64,000 nt of DNA from Microthrixaceae bacterium (GCA_023957995.1 JAMLGK010000002.1:1-64000), one strand, 5' to 3'; shown: positions 9,571 to 19,678, numbered from the stretch's first letter. Numbers and translations: made by a program. The notes: generated by a model from the sequence alone, not told the origin.

Positions 9571-10647
9571 ATGACTTCACCCACGAACAAGCTTCACGAG
9601 ATGGGTCAGAGCCTGTGGCTCGACAACATCACCCGGGAGATGCTCGACGAGGGAACGATCGAGCGCTACATCGAGCAGTACTCGGTGACCGGCCTGACCT
9701 CCAATCCATCGATCTTCGACAAGGCGATCGAGGGTGGCGGCTATGACGCCGCCATCGCCGCGAAGTCAGCAGATGGGCTCGAGGGGGAGGACCTCTTCTT
9801 CGAGCTGGCCATCGAGGACCTCCGACGGGCTGCGGACATGTTCGCCCCGGTTCACTCCAGCACCGGGGGAGTTGACGGCTTCGTGTCACTCGAGGTGTCG
9901 CCAGAACTGGCCTATGACACAGAGTCCACGGTTGCTGCGGCCCGCGACCTCCATGCGAGGGCGGATCGCGACAACCTCTTCATCAAGATCCCCGGTACTG
10001 CCGAGGGGCTTCCGGCAATCACCGAGACGATCGCCGCGGGTGTGCCGGTCAACGTGACCCTCCTGTTCGATGCGGCCCAGTACCTCGCCGCCGCCGAGGC
10101 ATACATGGCGGGCATCGAGCGGCGCCTCGAGGCGGGGGATGATCCGGCCGTCACCAGCGTCGCCTCGGTGTTCATGTCCCGTTGGGACAAGGCGGTGGCC
10201 GATGAAGTACCGGAACACCTGAAGAACCACCTGGCGCTTGCGGTCGGTGGTCGGACCTACCGGGCGTACCGCGAGCTGTTGGGATCGGAGCGGTGGAAGA
10301 AGCTCGAGGCAGCCGGAGCGCGGCCCCAGCGGTTGCTGTGGGCCTCGACCAGTACCAAGGACCCTGCCGCCCCGGACACGCTGTACGTCAGTGGCCTGGC
10401 CGCTCCTGACACGGTCAACACGATGCCCGACGTCACGCTCGAGGCCTTCCACGACCACGGTGAACTGGGAGACCCCATGCCGGTGGACGGAGGGGACTGC
10501 GAGGCGATGCTGGCTCACTTCGAGGATGCCGGTGTGGACACGGCCGTGCTGGCGGGCCGGTTGCAGTCCGAAGGGGCCGAGGCGTTCGTCAAGTCGTGGA
10601 ATGCACTCATGGAGCGGATCCGGGAACAGAGCAGCGCCGTTGCCTGA
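9571..10647 (+). CDS. tal: transaldolase
   Basis: Transfers a dihydroxyacetone unit between sedoheptulose 7-phosphate and glyceraldehyde 3-phosphate in the non-oxidative pentose phosphate pathway. The 358-aa protein has SVTGLTSNPSIFDKAI near the N-terminus and NLFIKIPGTAEGLPAI with the Schiff-base Lys139, the long actinobacterial/cyanobacterial type. ATG 9571 is preferred to the frame open from 9463, which would overlap ppgK. Eighteen bases separate it from pgi. Confidence 0.93.
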   Translation: MTSPTNKLHEMGQSLWLDNITREMLDEGTIERYIEQYSVTGLTSNPSIFDKAIEGGGYDAAIAAKSADGLEGEDLFFELAIEDLRRAADMFAPVHSSTGGVDGFVSLEVSPELAYDTESTVAAARDLHARADRDNLFIKIPGTAEGLPAITETIAAGVPVNVTLLFDAAQYLAAAEAYMAGIERRLEAGDDPAVTSVASVFMSRWDKAVADEVPEHLKNHLALAVGGRTYRAYRELLGSERWKKLEAAGARPQRLLWASTSTKDPAAPDTLYVSGLAAPDTVNTMPDVTLEAFHDHGELGDPMPVDGGDCEAMLAHFEDAGVDTAVLAGRLQSEGAEAFVKSWNALMERIREQSSAVA

Positions 10648-10665
10648 GCACCACGAGGAGCAGTC

Positions 10666-12327
10666 ATGAACGATCCATCCGCACCGGCGGTACCTCTTCG
10701 CGAACGCCCGGCCTGGGCCGCGCTGGAGGCCGAACACCAGAGGTTGGCCCACGTCCACCTCCGGGAGTTGTTCGACGAGGACGACGGTCGTGGCGCCACG
10801 ATGACCGTCGAGGCCCTCGGGCTGTACCTCGACTACTCGAAGAACCGGGTGTCGGCGTCGACCATGTCGCACCTGATCGAACTGGCGGAGCAGTCGGGGC
10901 TGCGCGAGCACATCGACTCGATGTTCGCGGGTGATCGCATCAACGTGAGCGAGGACCGCTCGGTGCTGCACGTCGCGCTCCGGATGCCCCGGGATGCCCA
11001 GCTGGTGCTGGACGGTCGCGACGTCGTCGCTGAGGTGCACGATGTGCTCGACCGCATGGGCGTCTTCGCCGACCAGATCCGCTCGGGGACCTGGAAGGGC
11101 TACACCGGTCACCGGATACGCAATGTGGTCAACATCGGCATCGGTGGTTCGGATCTCGGGCCGGTCATGGCACACGAGGCCCTGCGCGCCTTCAGCGACA
11201 GGGACCTGAACATTCGATTCGTGTCCAATGTCGACTCGACCGACCTGGTCGAGTCGACCCGCGACCTGAACCCGTCCGAGACACTGTTCATCGTGGCGTC
11301 CAAGACCTTCTCGACCCTCGAGACGATGACGAACGCCCATTCGGCGCGGCGTTGGGTGCTGGACGCGCTCGGCGGCCCCGGCACTGCCGAGGCCGACGTG
11401 GTGGAACGCCACTTCGTGGCGGTCTCCACCAATGCCGAACGGGTGACCGAGTTCGGGATCGACACGCGCAACATGTTCGGATTCTGGGACTGGGTCGGCG
11501 GTCGCTACTCGATGGACTCCGCGATCGGACTCTCCACGATGGTGGCGGTGGGACCGGATCGCTTCGCAGAGATGCTCGCGGGCTTCCACGACATGGATGA
11601 GCACTTCCGCACCACCCCGTTCGCCGAGAACCTGCCGGTGATCCTGGGTGTGCTGGCGGTCTGGTACCGCAACTTCTTCGGTTGCCAGACCATGGGGGTG
11701 ATGCCGTACTCGCAGTACCTGAAGCGGTTCCCGGCCTACCTGCAGCAACTGACGATGGAATCCAACGGCAAGCACGTCACCCTGGCCGGCGAACACGTGG
11801 ATGCCGACACCGGAGCCATCTACTGGGGCGAGCCGGGCACCAACGGCCAGCACAGCTTCTACCAGCTGATCCACCAGGGCACGACGATGATCCCGGTCGA
11901 CCTGATCGGCTTCGCCAACACCTCCAACCCCCTCGGTGACCACCACGACCTGTTGAGTTCGAACGTGTTCGCACAGGCCAAGGCGCTGGCGTTCGGCAAG
12001 ACGGCCGAGGAGGTGCGCTCCGAAGGGACTCCCGAGGAGGTCGTGCCCCACCGGGTGATGGAGGGGAACCGACCCACCAACGTGATCCTCGCCGACTCGC
12101 TCACTCCCTACCGTCTGGGCACGCTCGTGGCCCTCTACGAACACAGCGTGTTCACCCAGGGAACCATCTGGGGGATCGACAGCTTCGACCAGTGGGGAGT
12201 CGAACTGGGCAAGGTGCTGGCGAAGGAGATCGCCCCGCAGCTCATCGACAGCGAGGAACCTGTGCTCGAACACGACTCGTCCACCAACGAGCTGATCCGC
12301 CGCTACCGCGCCATGAAGAACGCCTGA
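10666..12327 (+). CDS. pgi: glucose-6-phosphate isomerase
   Basis: Interconverts glucose 6-phosphate and fructose 6-phosphate. At 553 aa it has the usual length, with [33 protein letters not shown], the PGI signature [13 protein letters not shown], and the second signature [21 protein letters not shown] Shine-Dalgarno precedes the ATG. It sits between tal and gnd with short gaps on both sides, consistent with one operon. Confidence 0.96.
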   Translation: MNDPSAPAVPLRERPAWAALEAEHQRLAHVHLRELFDEDDGRGATMTVEALGLYLDYSKNRVSASTMSHLIELAEQSGLREHIDSMFAGDRINVSEDRSVLHVALRMPRDAQLVLDGRDVVAEVHDVLDRMGVFADQIRSGTWKGYTGHRIRNVVNIGIGGSDLGPVMAHEALRAFSDRDLNIRFVSNVDSTDLVESTRDLNPSETLFIVASKTFSTLETMTNAHSARRWVLDALGGPGTAEADVVERHFVAVSTNAERVTEFGIDTRNMFGFWDWVGGRYSMDSAIGLSTMVAVGPDRFAEMLAGFHDMDEHFRTTPFAENLPVILGVLAVWYRNFFGCQTMGVMPYSQYLKRFPAYLQQLTMESNGKHVTLAGEHVDADTGAIYWGEPGTNGQHSFYQLIHQGTTMIPVDLIGFANTSNPLGDHHDLLSSNVFAQAKALAFGKTAEEVRSEGTPEEVVPHRVMEGNRPTNVILADSLTPYRLGTLVALYEHSVFTQGTIWGIDSFDQWGVELGKVLAKEIAPQLIDSEEPVLEHDSSTNELIRRYRAMKNA

Positions 12328-12352
12328 GAACGACACGCCTGAGGAGGCAACC

Positions 12353-13438
12353 GTGACCACCAACGAAGCCGGCAGGACCGAATCGGTGCAAGCCGGGGTA
12401 CCCACCACCGATCGCCCCATGCAGTTGGGGATGATCGGGCTGGGCAGGATGGGCGCCAACCTCGTGCGCCGACTCATGCGAGCGGGCCACCGTTGCGTGG
12501 TCTACGACGTGAACCCCGATGCCGTGGCGGCACTCGAGGCAGAGGGAGCGGTGGGAGCGACGACCCTGGAGGAGTTCGTCGGAGCACTCGAGATCCCGCG
12601 TGCCGTGTGGATCATGGTCCCCGCCGGGTACGTGCAGGGGACAGTCGACCAACTGGCCGGCCTGCTCGATCGCGACGACGTGGTGATCGATGGGGGCAAC
12701 TCCTACTACCGGGACGACATAGCCAGGGCGAAGCAGCTCGCCGATGCCGGTGTGCACTACGTGGACTGCGGCACCTCCGGAGGCGTGTGGGGCCTGGATC
12801 GTGGCTACTGCCTGATGATCGGCGGCGACGACACGGCGGTCGGACGCCTGGACCCGATCTTCGCAACCATCGCACCCGGGGAGGGCAACGCGGAGCCGAC
12901 GCCCGGTCGACCGGCCGGCGGAACCGCCCAGAGCGGCTACCTGCACTGCGGTCCCAGCGGAGCGGGCCATTTCGTGAAGATGGTCCACAACGGTGTGGAG
13001 TACGGGATGATGGCCGCCATCGCCGAGGGCCTCAGCATCATCAAGCACGCGGATGCCGGGCTTCACCAGCAGGAGATCGATGCCGAGACGACTCCGTTGC
13101 GTGATCCCGAGTACTACTCCTACGAGATCGATGTGGGCGAGGTGGCAGAGGTCTGGCGACGCGGATCGGTGATCGGGTCCTGGCTGGTGGATCTCACCGC
13201 GGCTGCCCTCGCCGAGTCCCCCGATCTTGCCGACTACGCGGGTCGGGTATCGGATTCCGGGGAAGGACGTTGGACCGTGATCGCCGGCATCGAGGAGGGC
13301 GTGCCCGCCAGTGTCATCGCGGCGGCCCTGAACGAGAGGTTCGAATCGCGCGATCTCGGCAACTTCACCGGCAAGGTCCTCTCCGCCATGCGCGGTGAGT
13401 TCGGTGGGCACGCAGAGAAGCCGGCCGGGGGAAGCTGA
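12353..13438 (+). CDS. gnd: 6-phosphogluconate dehydrogenase, decarboxylating (short type)
   Basis: Oxidises 6-phosphogluconate to ribulose 5-phosphate and CO2, producing NAD(P)H. The 361-aa protein is the short GndA/YqeC type rather than the 470-aa form: [19 protein letters not shown] (nucleotide fold), [12 protein letters not shown], and the catalytic [19 protein letters not shown]. An extra proline/glycine-rich loop at about residues 181-200 ([15 protein letters not shown]) makes it longer than the roughly 300-aa relatives. GAGGAGG sits before the GTG start; an internal ATG at 12419 would also give an intact domain. It is 5 bases from pgl. Confidence 0.9.
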   Translation: MTTNEAGRTESVQAGVPTTDRPMQLGMIGLGRMGANLVRRLMRAGHRCVVYDVNPDAVAALEAEGAVGATTLEEFVGALEIPRAVWIMVPAGYVQGTVDQLAGLLDRDDVVIDGGNSYYRDDIARAKQLADAGVHYVDCGTSGGVWGLDRGYCLMIGGDDTAVGRLDPIFATIAPGEGNAEPTPGRPAGGTAQSGYLHCGPSGAGHFVKMVHNGVEYGMMAAIAEGLSIIKHADAGLHQQEIDAETTPLRDPEYYSYEIDVGEVAEVWRRGSVIGSWLVDLTAAALAESPDLADYAGRVSDSGEGRWTVIAGIEEGVPASVIAAALNERFESRDLGNFTGKVLSAMRGEFGGHAEKPAGGS

Positions 13439-13443
13439 GCCAA

Positions 13444-14118
13444 TTGCACCACGAACTCGAGCTCTACACCGACGGGGCAGCTGTCGCTGCGGCGGCCGCC
13501 GATCATGTGGTGGACGCTGCGGCTGCAGCAGTGGCCGAGCGCGGACAGTTCCACTTCGCGGTGAGCGGAGGACACACACCGTGGGAGATGTTCGCGGTTC
13601 TGGCCGAGCGCGATCTGCCCTGGGAACAGGTGGTGATCTACCAGGTGGATGAGCGGGTGGCCCCCGAGGGCGACCCGGATCGCAATCTCGCACACCTCAC
13701 CACCGCCCTGGCGGGTGCTCCGGCATCGGTGGTTCCGATGCCGGTGGAGGATCCCGACGTGGACCGCGGAGCGAGCCTCTACGCGCAACGACTGCCCGAA
13801 CGCTTCGACCTCGTCCACCTCGGTCTCGGTCCGGACGGACACACGGCGTCGTTGGTGCCCGGTGATGCGGTACTCGATGTCACCGATCGTCCGGTCGCCC
13901 CCACCGCCGGTGAGTACCAGGGCCGCCGCCGCATGACCTTGACCTACCCCGGCATCGCCCGGGCTGCGCGGTTGCTGTGGCTCGTGACGGGTGCGTCCAA
14001 GGTCGAGCCGCTGGCGAAGCTCCTCGCCGGAGACAGGTCGATCCCAGCGGGTCGGGTCACCGCCGGTCGATCCGTTGTGATGGCCGACAGAGATGCCGCT
14101 GGAACCGCGTCGAGTTGA
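13444..14118 (+). CDS. pgl: 6-phosphogluconolactonase
   Basis: Hydrolyses 6-phosphogluconolactone to 6-phosphogluconate, between zwf and gnd in the oxidative branch. The 224-aa protein shows HFAVSGGHTPWEMFAVL, YQVDERVAPEGDPDRN and LGLGPDGHTASLVPG, the standard lactonase motifs of the NagB-like family. The start is TTG, 5 bases after the gnd stop, with GGGGGAAG upstream inside gnd, which suggests coupled translation. Confidence 0.9.
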   Translation: MHHELELYTDGAAVAAAAADHVVDAAAAAVAERGQFHFAVSGGHTPWEMFAVLAERDLPWEQVVIYQVDERVAPEGDPDRNLAHLTTALAGAPASVVPMPVEDPDVDRGASLYAQRLPERFDLVHLGLGPDGHTASLVPGDAVLDVTDRPVAPTAGEYQGRRRMTLTYPGIARAARLLWLVTGASKVEPLAKLLAGDRSIPAGRVTAGRSVVMADRDAAGTASS

Positions 14119-14140
14119 CCCCGAACCCCGGAGAAACGCC

Positions 14141-15553
14141 ATGAACGAACTGAAACCAGCGAACCATGTGATCGTGCTCTTCGGTGCCACCGGAGACCTG
14201 GCGGCGCGCAAGTTGATTCCGGGTTTCTTCCACCTGAGCGAGGTGGGTCTGATGCCCGAGGACTTCCGCATAGTCGGCACCTCGCGACGCGAGGTCAGCG
14301 AGGACGACTTCCGCCAACACGCCCACGATGTGGTCCAGCAGTTCGGGCGCTCCAAGCCGGTCGGGGCGTCCTGGGACGCCTTCGTCGAACGGCTCTCCTA
14401 CGCATCATCGTCGGCTGACGACACCTCGTCGCTGGCCGCTGCGGTCCAGGGAGCCGAGGTCGAGCTGGGCTCGGGCACCGAGATCATGCACTACCTGTCG
14501 ATCCCTCCGGTGGCGATGCCGGGGATCGTCCAGGCGCTGGGTACTGCGGGCCTCGCCGGGCCGGAGGCGAAGGTCATCCTCGAGAAGCCGTTCGGCACCG
14601 ACCTCGACTCGGCAAAGGCGCTCGACGCGCTCCTGCACACGGTGTTCACCGAGGAGCAGATCTTCCGCATCGACCACTTCCTCGGCAAGGAGGACGTGCA
14701 GAACATCCTGGCGGTCAGGTTCTCGAACCGGCTGTTCGAGCCGGTCTGGTGCAAGGAGCACGTCCGGAACATCCAGATCGACGTGCCCGAGACCCTCGGG
14801 GTGGAGAACCGGGCGAAGTTCTACGACGCCACCGGAGCGTTCCGCGACATGGTCGTGACACATCTCTTCCAGGCCCTGGGCTTCGTCGCGATGGAGGCCC
14901 CCCGGGCCTTCACCGCCGAGGCGCTGCACGCGGAGAAGCAGAAGGTCTTCGATGCCCTCCAACCGTTGGACCCGGCCAGGGTCGTGCGTGGACAGTACGA
15001 GGGCTATCTCGATGCCGACGGAGTGGCGCAGGGTTCCGACACCGAGACGCTGGTGGCGGTCGAGGCGCGCATCGACACCCCGCGCTGGGACGGCGTGCCG
15101 ATCTACCTGCGCACCGGCAAGAAGATGCCGGTGGGCAAGCGTGTGATCACGGTGAAGCTCAAGCACCCGCCGATGGGGATGTTCGACGGGCAGGAGACCC
15201 ACGGCAACGAGCTCGTGTTCGAGATCGGGGAGCCCGGCCACATCCGCGTGAACTTCACCGCCAAGGAACCAGGAGCGACCATGGGCCTCGGGGATGCCCA
15301 CATGGACTACGACTACAAGCAGAACTTCGATCCCCGCTGCGAACTCGAGGCCTACGAACGCCTTCTGCACGATGCGATGCTGGATGACCACATGCTGTTC
15401 AACAGGGCGGAGGGGATCGAACGTCTCTGGGAGGTGAGCGCTCCGCTGCTGGAGGCGCCTCCCCGGGCGCAGTCCTATGCGCCGGGCACCTGGGGGCCGA
15501 GCGCGGTCGACGACCTGATCGCCCCTCACCACTGGCGCCTGCCTCTGCACTGA
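14141..15553 (+). CDS. zwf: glucose-6-phosphate 1-dehydrogenase
   Basis: Oxidises glucose 6-phosphate to 6-phosphogluconolactone, the entry step of the pentose phosphate pathway. The 470-aa protein has FGATGDLAARKLIPGFF (coenzyme site), EKPFGTDLDSA, the active-site FRIDHFLGKEDVQNI (His179), and YLRTGKKMPVGKRVI. The ATG at 14141 follows GGAGAAA; the frame stays open from 14093 inside pgl but adds only non-conserved residues. No opcA (the G6PDH assembly gene that usually neighbours zwf in actinobacteria) is present here. Confidence 0.95.
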   Translation: MNELKPANHVIVLFGATGDLAARKLIPGFFHLSEVGLMPEDFRIVGTSRREVSEDDFRQHAHDVVQQFGRSKPVGASWDAFVERLSYASSSADDTSSLAAAVQGAEVELGSGTEIMHYLSIPPVAMPGIVQALGTAGLAGPEAKVILEKPFGTDLDSAKALDALLHTVFTEEQIFRIDHFLGKEDVQNILAVRFSNRLFEPVWCKEHVRNIQIDVPETLGVENRAKFYDATGAFRDMVVTHLFQALGFVAMEAPRAFTAEALHAEKQKVFDALQPLDPARVVRGQYEGYLDADGVAQGSDTETLVAVEARIDTPRWDGVPIYLRTGKKMPVGKRVITVKLKHPPMGMFDGQETHGNELVFEIGEPGHIRVNFTAKEPGATMGLGDAHMDYDYKQNFDPRCELEAYERLLHDAMLDDHMLFNRAEGIERLWEVSAPLLEAPPRAQSYAPGTWGPSAVDDLIAPHHWRLPLH

Positions 15554-15618
15554 ACGCGAGGGGTCCGTTCACGGTCCTGCCCGACGCGTGCTGCCGGCAG
15601 CTGGCAGGATTGGTCGCC

Positions 15619-16521
15619 ATGGAGGGGCCGGCCAAGGCAGTTCTCGGGTCTGTTGCGGCGGTGGCCGTGGCCGTCGTCGTGGCGTTCGCGGGTGCTTCCG
15701 GTGGTGTGAGCCGTGGCGGAGTGCCCGTGGTCCTCTGGGCGACCGCGGTGGCGTTCGCTGTCAACTGGGTGGTGTTCGTGCCGTCCTGGCTCACCCGCAC
15801 CGAGCGGTACTACGACCTCACCGGCACCCTCAGCTACCTGACCGTCATGCTGCTCGCGATCGTGATGGTGGGCCGCTACGACCCGCGGTCGCTCCTGCTG
15901 ACCGGACTCGTGGCGGTCTGGACCACCCGCCTGGGCACCTTCCTCTTCCGCCGAATACGCAAGGCGGGGTCCGACTCCCGCTTCGAGAGGATCCTGACCG
16001 ATCCGGCGCAGCTGTTCATGACCTGGACCCTCCAGGGGCTGTGGGTCTCCCTGACCCTGGCAGCAGCCCTCGCCGCCGTGACCAGCACCACCGAGGAGCC
16101 CCTGGCGTGGTGGTGGCTGGCGGGAGCGGCGCTGTGGACAGTCGGGTTCGTGCTGGAGTCGGTCGCCGACCTGCAGAAGTCGAGGTTCCGGGCCGATGAT
16201 TCCAACCGTGGGGACTTCATCACCAGCGGTGTCTGGGCGTGGTCCCGTCACCCGAACTACCTCGGTGAGATAATGCTGTGGACCGGCGTGGCACTCATCG
16301 CGCTGCCGGCTCTTCAGGGATGGCAGTTCGTGACCCTGATCTCACCGCTGTTCGTGTTCGTGTTGCTCAGGTACATCAGCGGGATACCGCTGCTCGAGCG
16401 GAGCGCCCGCAGGCGCTGGGGTGATGACCCGCGTTGGCTCGCCTACCAGCGGAACACCCCGATGCTCCTGCCGCGCCGTCCGCGCCCGGACCCGGTGGCA
16501 GACGGGGGAGCGACCGGGTGA
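15619..16521 (+). CDS. DUF1295 membrane protein (steroid 5-alpha-reductase-like fold)
   Basis: A 300-aa integral membrane protein of the DUF1295 family, related by fold to steroid 5-alpha reductases and isoprenylcysteine methyltransferases. Several hydrophobic segments run from residue 8 to about 180. The C-terminal signature SRFRADDSNRGDFITSGVWAWSRHPNYLGEI is split by its core WSRHPNYLGEI, the cofactor-site consensus. An NAD(P)H-dependent reductase role is possible but unproven. Its stop overlaps the start of the following acyltransferase gene by 4 bases (GTGA), pointing to a lipid-related pair. Confidence 0.82.
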   Translation: MEGPAKAVLGSVAAVAVAVVVAFAGASGGVSRGGVPVVLWATAVAFAVNWVVFVPSWLTRTERYYDLTGTLSYLTVMLLAIVMVGRYDPRSLLLTGLVAVWTTRLGTFLFRRIRKAGSDSRFERILTDPAQLFMTWTLQGLWVSLTLAAALAAVTSTTEEPLAWWWLAGAALWTVGFVLESVADLQKSRFRADDSNRGDFITSGVWAWSRHPNYLGEIMLWTGVALIALPALQGWQFVTLISPLFVFVLLRYISGIPLLERSARRRWGDDPRWLAYQRNTPMLLPRRPRPDPVADGGATG

Positions 16522-17573
16522 GCCGCGGGGGGCGGGTGTCGGGTGCCGGCCGTCGCCGGACCGTTTCGATCACGGTGGTTCTGGCGTTCGCAATGTGCGC
16601 CAGTGTGGTGCTGCCGCTCGCGGTTGCACTGCTGGGCCTGGTTGACCTGGTGAGGTTGAGGCCGAGGCTTCCGCTGGCGCGCCTGTTCCTGTTCGGGCTC
16701 TGTTGGGCATGGCTGGAGGTGCTGGGCGTGGCCGCGGCCGCCGGGCTGTGGCTGATGCGACGGGCCGGTGACGTCGATGCCCACTACTCGCTGCAGGCCT
16801 GGTGGGCCGACAAGCTGATGGCGTCCCTGCGCATCACCTGCGGTCTGACCCCCGAGGTGAGTGGAGTCGACCGGATCCGCCCCGGCCCGACGGTCCTGCT
16901 GGTGCGTCATGCGAGCCTGGCCGACTCGTTGCTCACCGCCTGGGTGATCACTGCCCGCGCCGGGCTGCGGCCCCGGATCGTAATGAAGCGGGAGTTGTTG
17001 GTGGACCCGTGTCTGGACATCGTGGGTAACCGACTCCCCAACTGCTTCGTCGATCGGTCGGCTGCGGACTCGGGTCCGGAGCTCCGATCGATCGCTGAGA
17101 TGGCCGTGGGTCTCGACACCGGTGATGTGGCGGTGCTGTTCCCCGAGGGAACGCGTGTCAATACTGCCAAGAGACGCCGATCACTCGATTCGATCGCCAG
17201 GAGCGATGCCGACAGAGCGGCTCGGCTGGAGGACCTGCAGCACCTGCTGCCTCCGCGGCCGGGCGGAGCCGCGGCGCTGTTGGCGGCCGCCCCGGAGGCC
17301 GAACTGTGCGTCGGCTGGCACGTGGGGTTCGAGGGTCTCGACACGTTCCCGGGAATCATTGCGGCACTGGGGCGCAGGCGAACGCCGGTTCGCATGCGTT
17401 TCGAGCGGTTGGCGCGACCGGGTGCTGCCTCCGCCGACGGGGGATCTGGCGACATGGGGTTCAGAGGTGGTGCTGCTGGATCCGAGGCCGAGTTCCTCCG
17501 GTGGCTCGATGGGGTCTGGCTGGAGTTGGACCGCGAGGTGGACCACCTGCTGAGCACCGGGGGCGGGCGCTGA
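16518..17573 (+). CDS. PlsC-like acyltransferase (lysophosphatidate acyltransferase family)
   Basis: The 351-aa protein has two or three N-terminal hydrophobic helices (about residues 10-85) and then a glycerolipid acyltransferase domain. The catalytic H-x4-D motif is in VRHASLADS, VMKRELL follows, and VLFPEGTRVN is the substrate-phosphate motif. The GTG at 16518 overlaps the previous stop (GTGA) and is preferred over the open frame from 16434. It probably acylates a lipid at the inner membrane face; the acceptor is unknown. It is one of two PlsC-like proteins in this window (see 35473). Confidence 0.8.
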   Translation: MSRGGRVSGAGRRRTVSITVVLAFAMCASVVLPLAVALLGLVDLVRLRPRLPLARLFLFGLCWAWLEVLGVAAAAGLWLMRRAGDVDAHYSLQAWWADKLMASLRITCGLTPEVSGVDRIRPGPTVLLVRHASLADSLLTAWVITARAGLRPRIVMKRELLVDPCLDIVGNRLPNCFVDRSAADSGPELRSIAEMAVGLDTGDVAVLFPEGTRVNTAKRRRSLDSIARSDADRAARLEDLQHLLPPRPGGAAALLAAAPEAELCVGWHVGFEGLDTFPGIIAALGRRRTPVRMRFERLARPGAASADGGSGDMGFRGGAAGSEAEFLRWLDGVWLELDREVDHLLSTGGGR

Positions 17574-17618
17574 GAGAGCCTGCCCCGGTGGCGGTGGAGC
17601 CTCCGCTACGGTCGCGCC

Positions 17619-18833
17619 ATGGTCCCCGATCCCACACAATCCACGAAGCCCTTCAAGGGGCGTGCGATCGATCTCCTCGATGGAGCCTTCTACGCGGAGG
17701 ATCCCTATCCCACCTATGCCTGGATGCGCGAGAACGCTCCCGCCTACTGGGATTCCGGGAACGAACTCTGGGGGATCTCGCGCTACGACGACGTCGTCTC
17801 CATCGAACAACGCAAGAAACTGTTCATCAACAGCGACCAGGACAAGGGCGGGTACCGGCCCAACCTTCCAGCGGATCCGGCGATCATCGGTCTGGATGAT
17901 CCACACCACTCGCTGCGCCGCAAGCTCGTGTCGCGGCGCTTCACCCCGCGTGCTGTCAGCAGGTTCGAGGACCACGTACGTGACGTGGTCCGCTCGCTGA
18001 TCGACACCGCGCTGGCCCATGGTGGTCCGGTCGAGATCGTGTCGGAGTTGGCCGCCCCGCTTCCGGCTGAGATGATCGGCCTGCTCCTGGGGTTCCCCGC
18101 CGAGATGACCCCCAAGCTCCAGGAATGGTCTGAGCGTTCGATAATGCTCGGTGGAGGCCCCCGCTACATGAACGACGAGGGCGTCGCAGCCGTCATGGAC
18201 TTCGCGGCCGCCTCGGCAGAGCTGTACGAGCACAAGCAGGGCTGTCCCGCTGACGACGTGATGTCCGTCTGGACCACGGCGGAGGTGCCCGGTCATGAGT
18301 TCGGCCTCGATCAGGTGATCTCCGACTGCCTGCTGCTGCTCGACGGAGGCGCCGAGACGACCCGGACCGTCATTGCCCGCACCCTGTTGGAACTGGCGGC
18401 GCGACCCGATCAGTGGGCACTCCTGCGCGACGGAGCCGACCTGGAGGTGGCCACCGAGGAGTTCGTTCGCTGGGTCACGCCCATCCACAACATGTGCCGG
18501 GTGGCCACCGAGGACACCGAGGTGGGCGGCGAGACGATCCGGGCGGGCGACCAGGTGGTGCTGATGTACCCCTCGGCCAACCGCGATACGGCCCACTTCG
18601 ATGATCCCGAGGAGTTCGATGTGACCCGGCATCCGAACCACCACCTGTCGTTCGGGTTCGGAACCCACTTCTGCCTCGGGGCCTCGCTGGCCCGACTCGA
18701 GATCAGGATCTTCTTCGAGGAACTCCGTGAGCGCGTGGCCGAGCTCGCAGCGGTACCGGACTCCGTCGTGGAGATGCCGAACGCGTTCGTCTACGGGCTG
18801 TCGTCGGCCGAGATGACCTTCACCCCCAGCTGA
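17619..18833 (+). CDS. cytochrome P450
   Basis: A 404-aa soluble bacterial P450. It has the I-helix oxygen-activation motif LDGGAETTRTVIART, an ExxR-type helix EEFVRW, and the haem loop SFGFGTHFCLGASLARLE with axial Cys352. The N-terminal AEDPYPTYAWMRENAP is typical of actinobacterial CYPs including those hydroxylating steroids and fatty acids. The redox partner is not adjacent; the neighbouring aldolase, acyl-CoA synthetase and dehydrogenases suggest catabolism of a hydrophobic substrate. No family number can be assigned by eye. Confidence 0.93.
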   Translation: MVPDPTQSTKPFKGRAIDLLDGAFYAEDPYPTYAWMRENAPAYWDSGNELWGISRYDDVVSIEQRKKLFINSDQDKGGYRPNLPADPAIIGLDDPHHSLRRKLVSRRFTPRAVSRFEDHVRDVVRSLIDTALAHGGPVEIVSELAAPLPAEMIGLLLGFPAEMTPKLQEWSERSIMLGGGPRYMNDEGVAAVMDFAAASAELYEHKQGCPADDVMSVWTTAEVPGHEFGLDQVISDCLLLLDGGAETTRTVIARTLLELAARPDQWALLRDGADLEVATEEFVRWVTPIHNMCRVATEDTEVGGETIRAGDQVVLMYPSANRDTAHFDDPEEFDVTRHPNHHLSFGFGTHFCLGASLARLEIRIFFEELRERVAELAAVPDSVVEMPNAFVYGLSSAEMTFTPS

Positions 18834-18839
18834 TCCGCT

Positions 18840-18858
18840 GACCCGGCCGCCCCGGGTC
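18840..18858. terminator. GC-rich hairpin between convergent genes
   Basis: A perfect 7-bp stem (GACCCGG / CCGGGTC) with a 5-base loop lies directly after the P450 stop, in the 77-base gap facing the convergent aldolase gene. There is no T-run, so it would be a weak or factor-assisted terminator, which is common in high-GC actinobacteria. A second dyad (CGGGC / GCCCG) lies about 45 bases further on. Confidence 0.4.
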
Positions 18859-18910
18859 GGGTGTGCTGAGCCGGTCCGGTGCTGTGTTCCCCGGGCGGCC
18901 GGCCCGTTGC

Positions 18911-19678
18911 CTACTCCTCGAGGCAGTCGGGTTGTTCGGCGAGTATCCAGCTGAACAGCGGCTGCGCGCTGAACCAGCCCGCCAGGGGTGTACCCAACTG
19001 GGCGTGGGTTGCGCTGGCCACGTCGTCCGGTATCGGCTTGGGAGTTCCCGCGGACTCGGCCAACAACTGGGCCTGGCAGGTCCGCTCCATGGTCGCGAAC
19101 CAGAAGGTGGCCTCGTCGACGGATTGTCCGACGGTGACGAGGCCGTGGTTGGCCAGAACCGCGGCCTTGTGACCGCCCAGGGCGGTGGCGATGCGTTTGC
19201 CTTCCTGCACGTCGTTGGCGACGCCGCCGTACTCGGTGTCGAGGCCGTGGTCCTCGAAGAAGATGCACGCATCCTGGGTCAGCGGCAGTACCGGGCGGTG
19301 CAGGGACGAGAACGCCTTGCCGTAGACCGAGTGGGAGTGCGCGGCCGCGACCACGTCGGGGCGTGCCTCGTGAATGGCCGAGTGGATGGCGAAGGCGGCC
19401 TGGTTGACCGGCCAACTGCCCTCGACGACCTCACCGCGGTGGTTGACCAGGATCAGGTCGCGCACTCGGATCTGCTTGAAGCTCATGCCGAAGGGATTGA
19501 CCCAGAAGTGGTCGAGCCGTTCGGGGTCGCGCGCGGTGATGTGCCCGGCAACTCCCTCGTCGAATCCCAGGCGACCGAAGATGCGGAACGCAGCAGCGAG
19601 GCGTTGTTTGCGGTGGAGACGCTCGTCCTCGGGTGATCGGTCGAAGACGGGCCACAGCGGTTCTGGCGGTTCTGACAT
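18911..19678 (-). CDS. class II aldolase/adducin family protein
   Basis: Zinc-dependent aldolase fold of 255 aa. The zinc ligands are visible in VVAAAHSHSVYGKAF and AAVLANHGLVTVG, and EGVAGHITARDPE is the phosphate/substrate loop seen in this family. Members cleave sugar phosphates (FucA, AraD) but many, including this long version beginning with a 30-residue helical extension, have no assigned substrate. It lies 80 bases upstream of the acyl-CoA synthetase on the same strand and may share its transcript. Confidence 0.85.
   Translation of the reverse strand: MSEPPEPLWPVFDRSPEDERLHRKQRLAAAFRIFGRLGFDEGVAGHITARDPERLDHFWVNPFGMSFKQIRVRDLILVNHRGEVVEGSWPVNQAAFAIHSAIHEARPDVVAAAHSHSVYGKAFSSLHRPVLPLTQDACIFFEDHGLDTEYGGVANDVQEGKRIATALGGHKAAVLANHGLVTVGQSVDEATFWFATMERTCQAQLLAESAGTPKPIPDDVASATHAQLGTPLAGWFSAQPLFSWILAEQPDCLEE

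Noticed and set aside
9886..12477. 863-aa open frame on the minus strand across tal, pgi and the start of gnd
   Set aside because: Its translation is antisense to well-recognised enzymes and has the His/Arg/Val-rich composition of a shadow frame in high-GC DNA; no domain is visible.
17181..19415. 744-aa minus-strand open frame over the acyltransferase, P450 and part of the aldolase
   Set aside because: It is a shadow of a confident P450 and runs into the real aldolase gene in another frame; no motifs.
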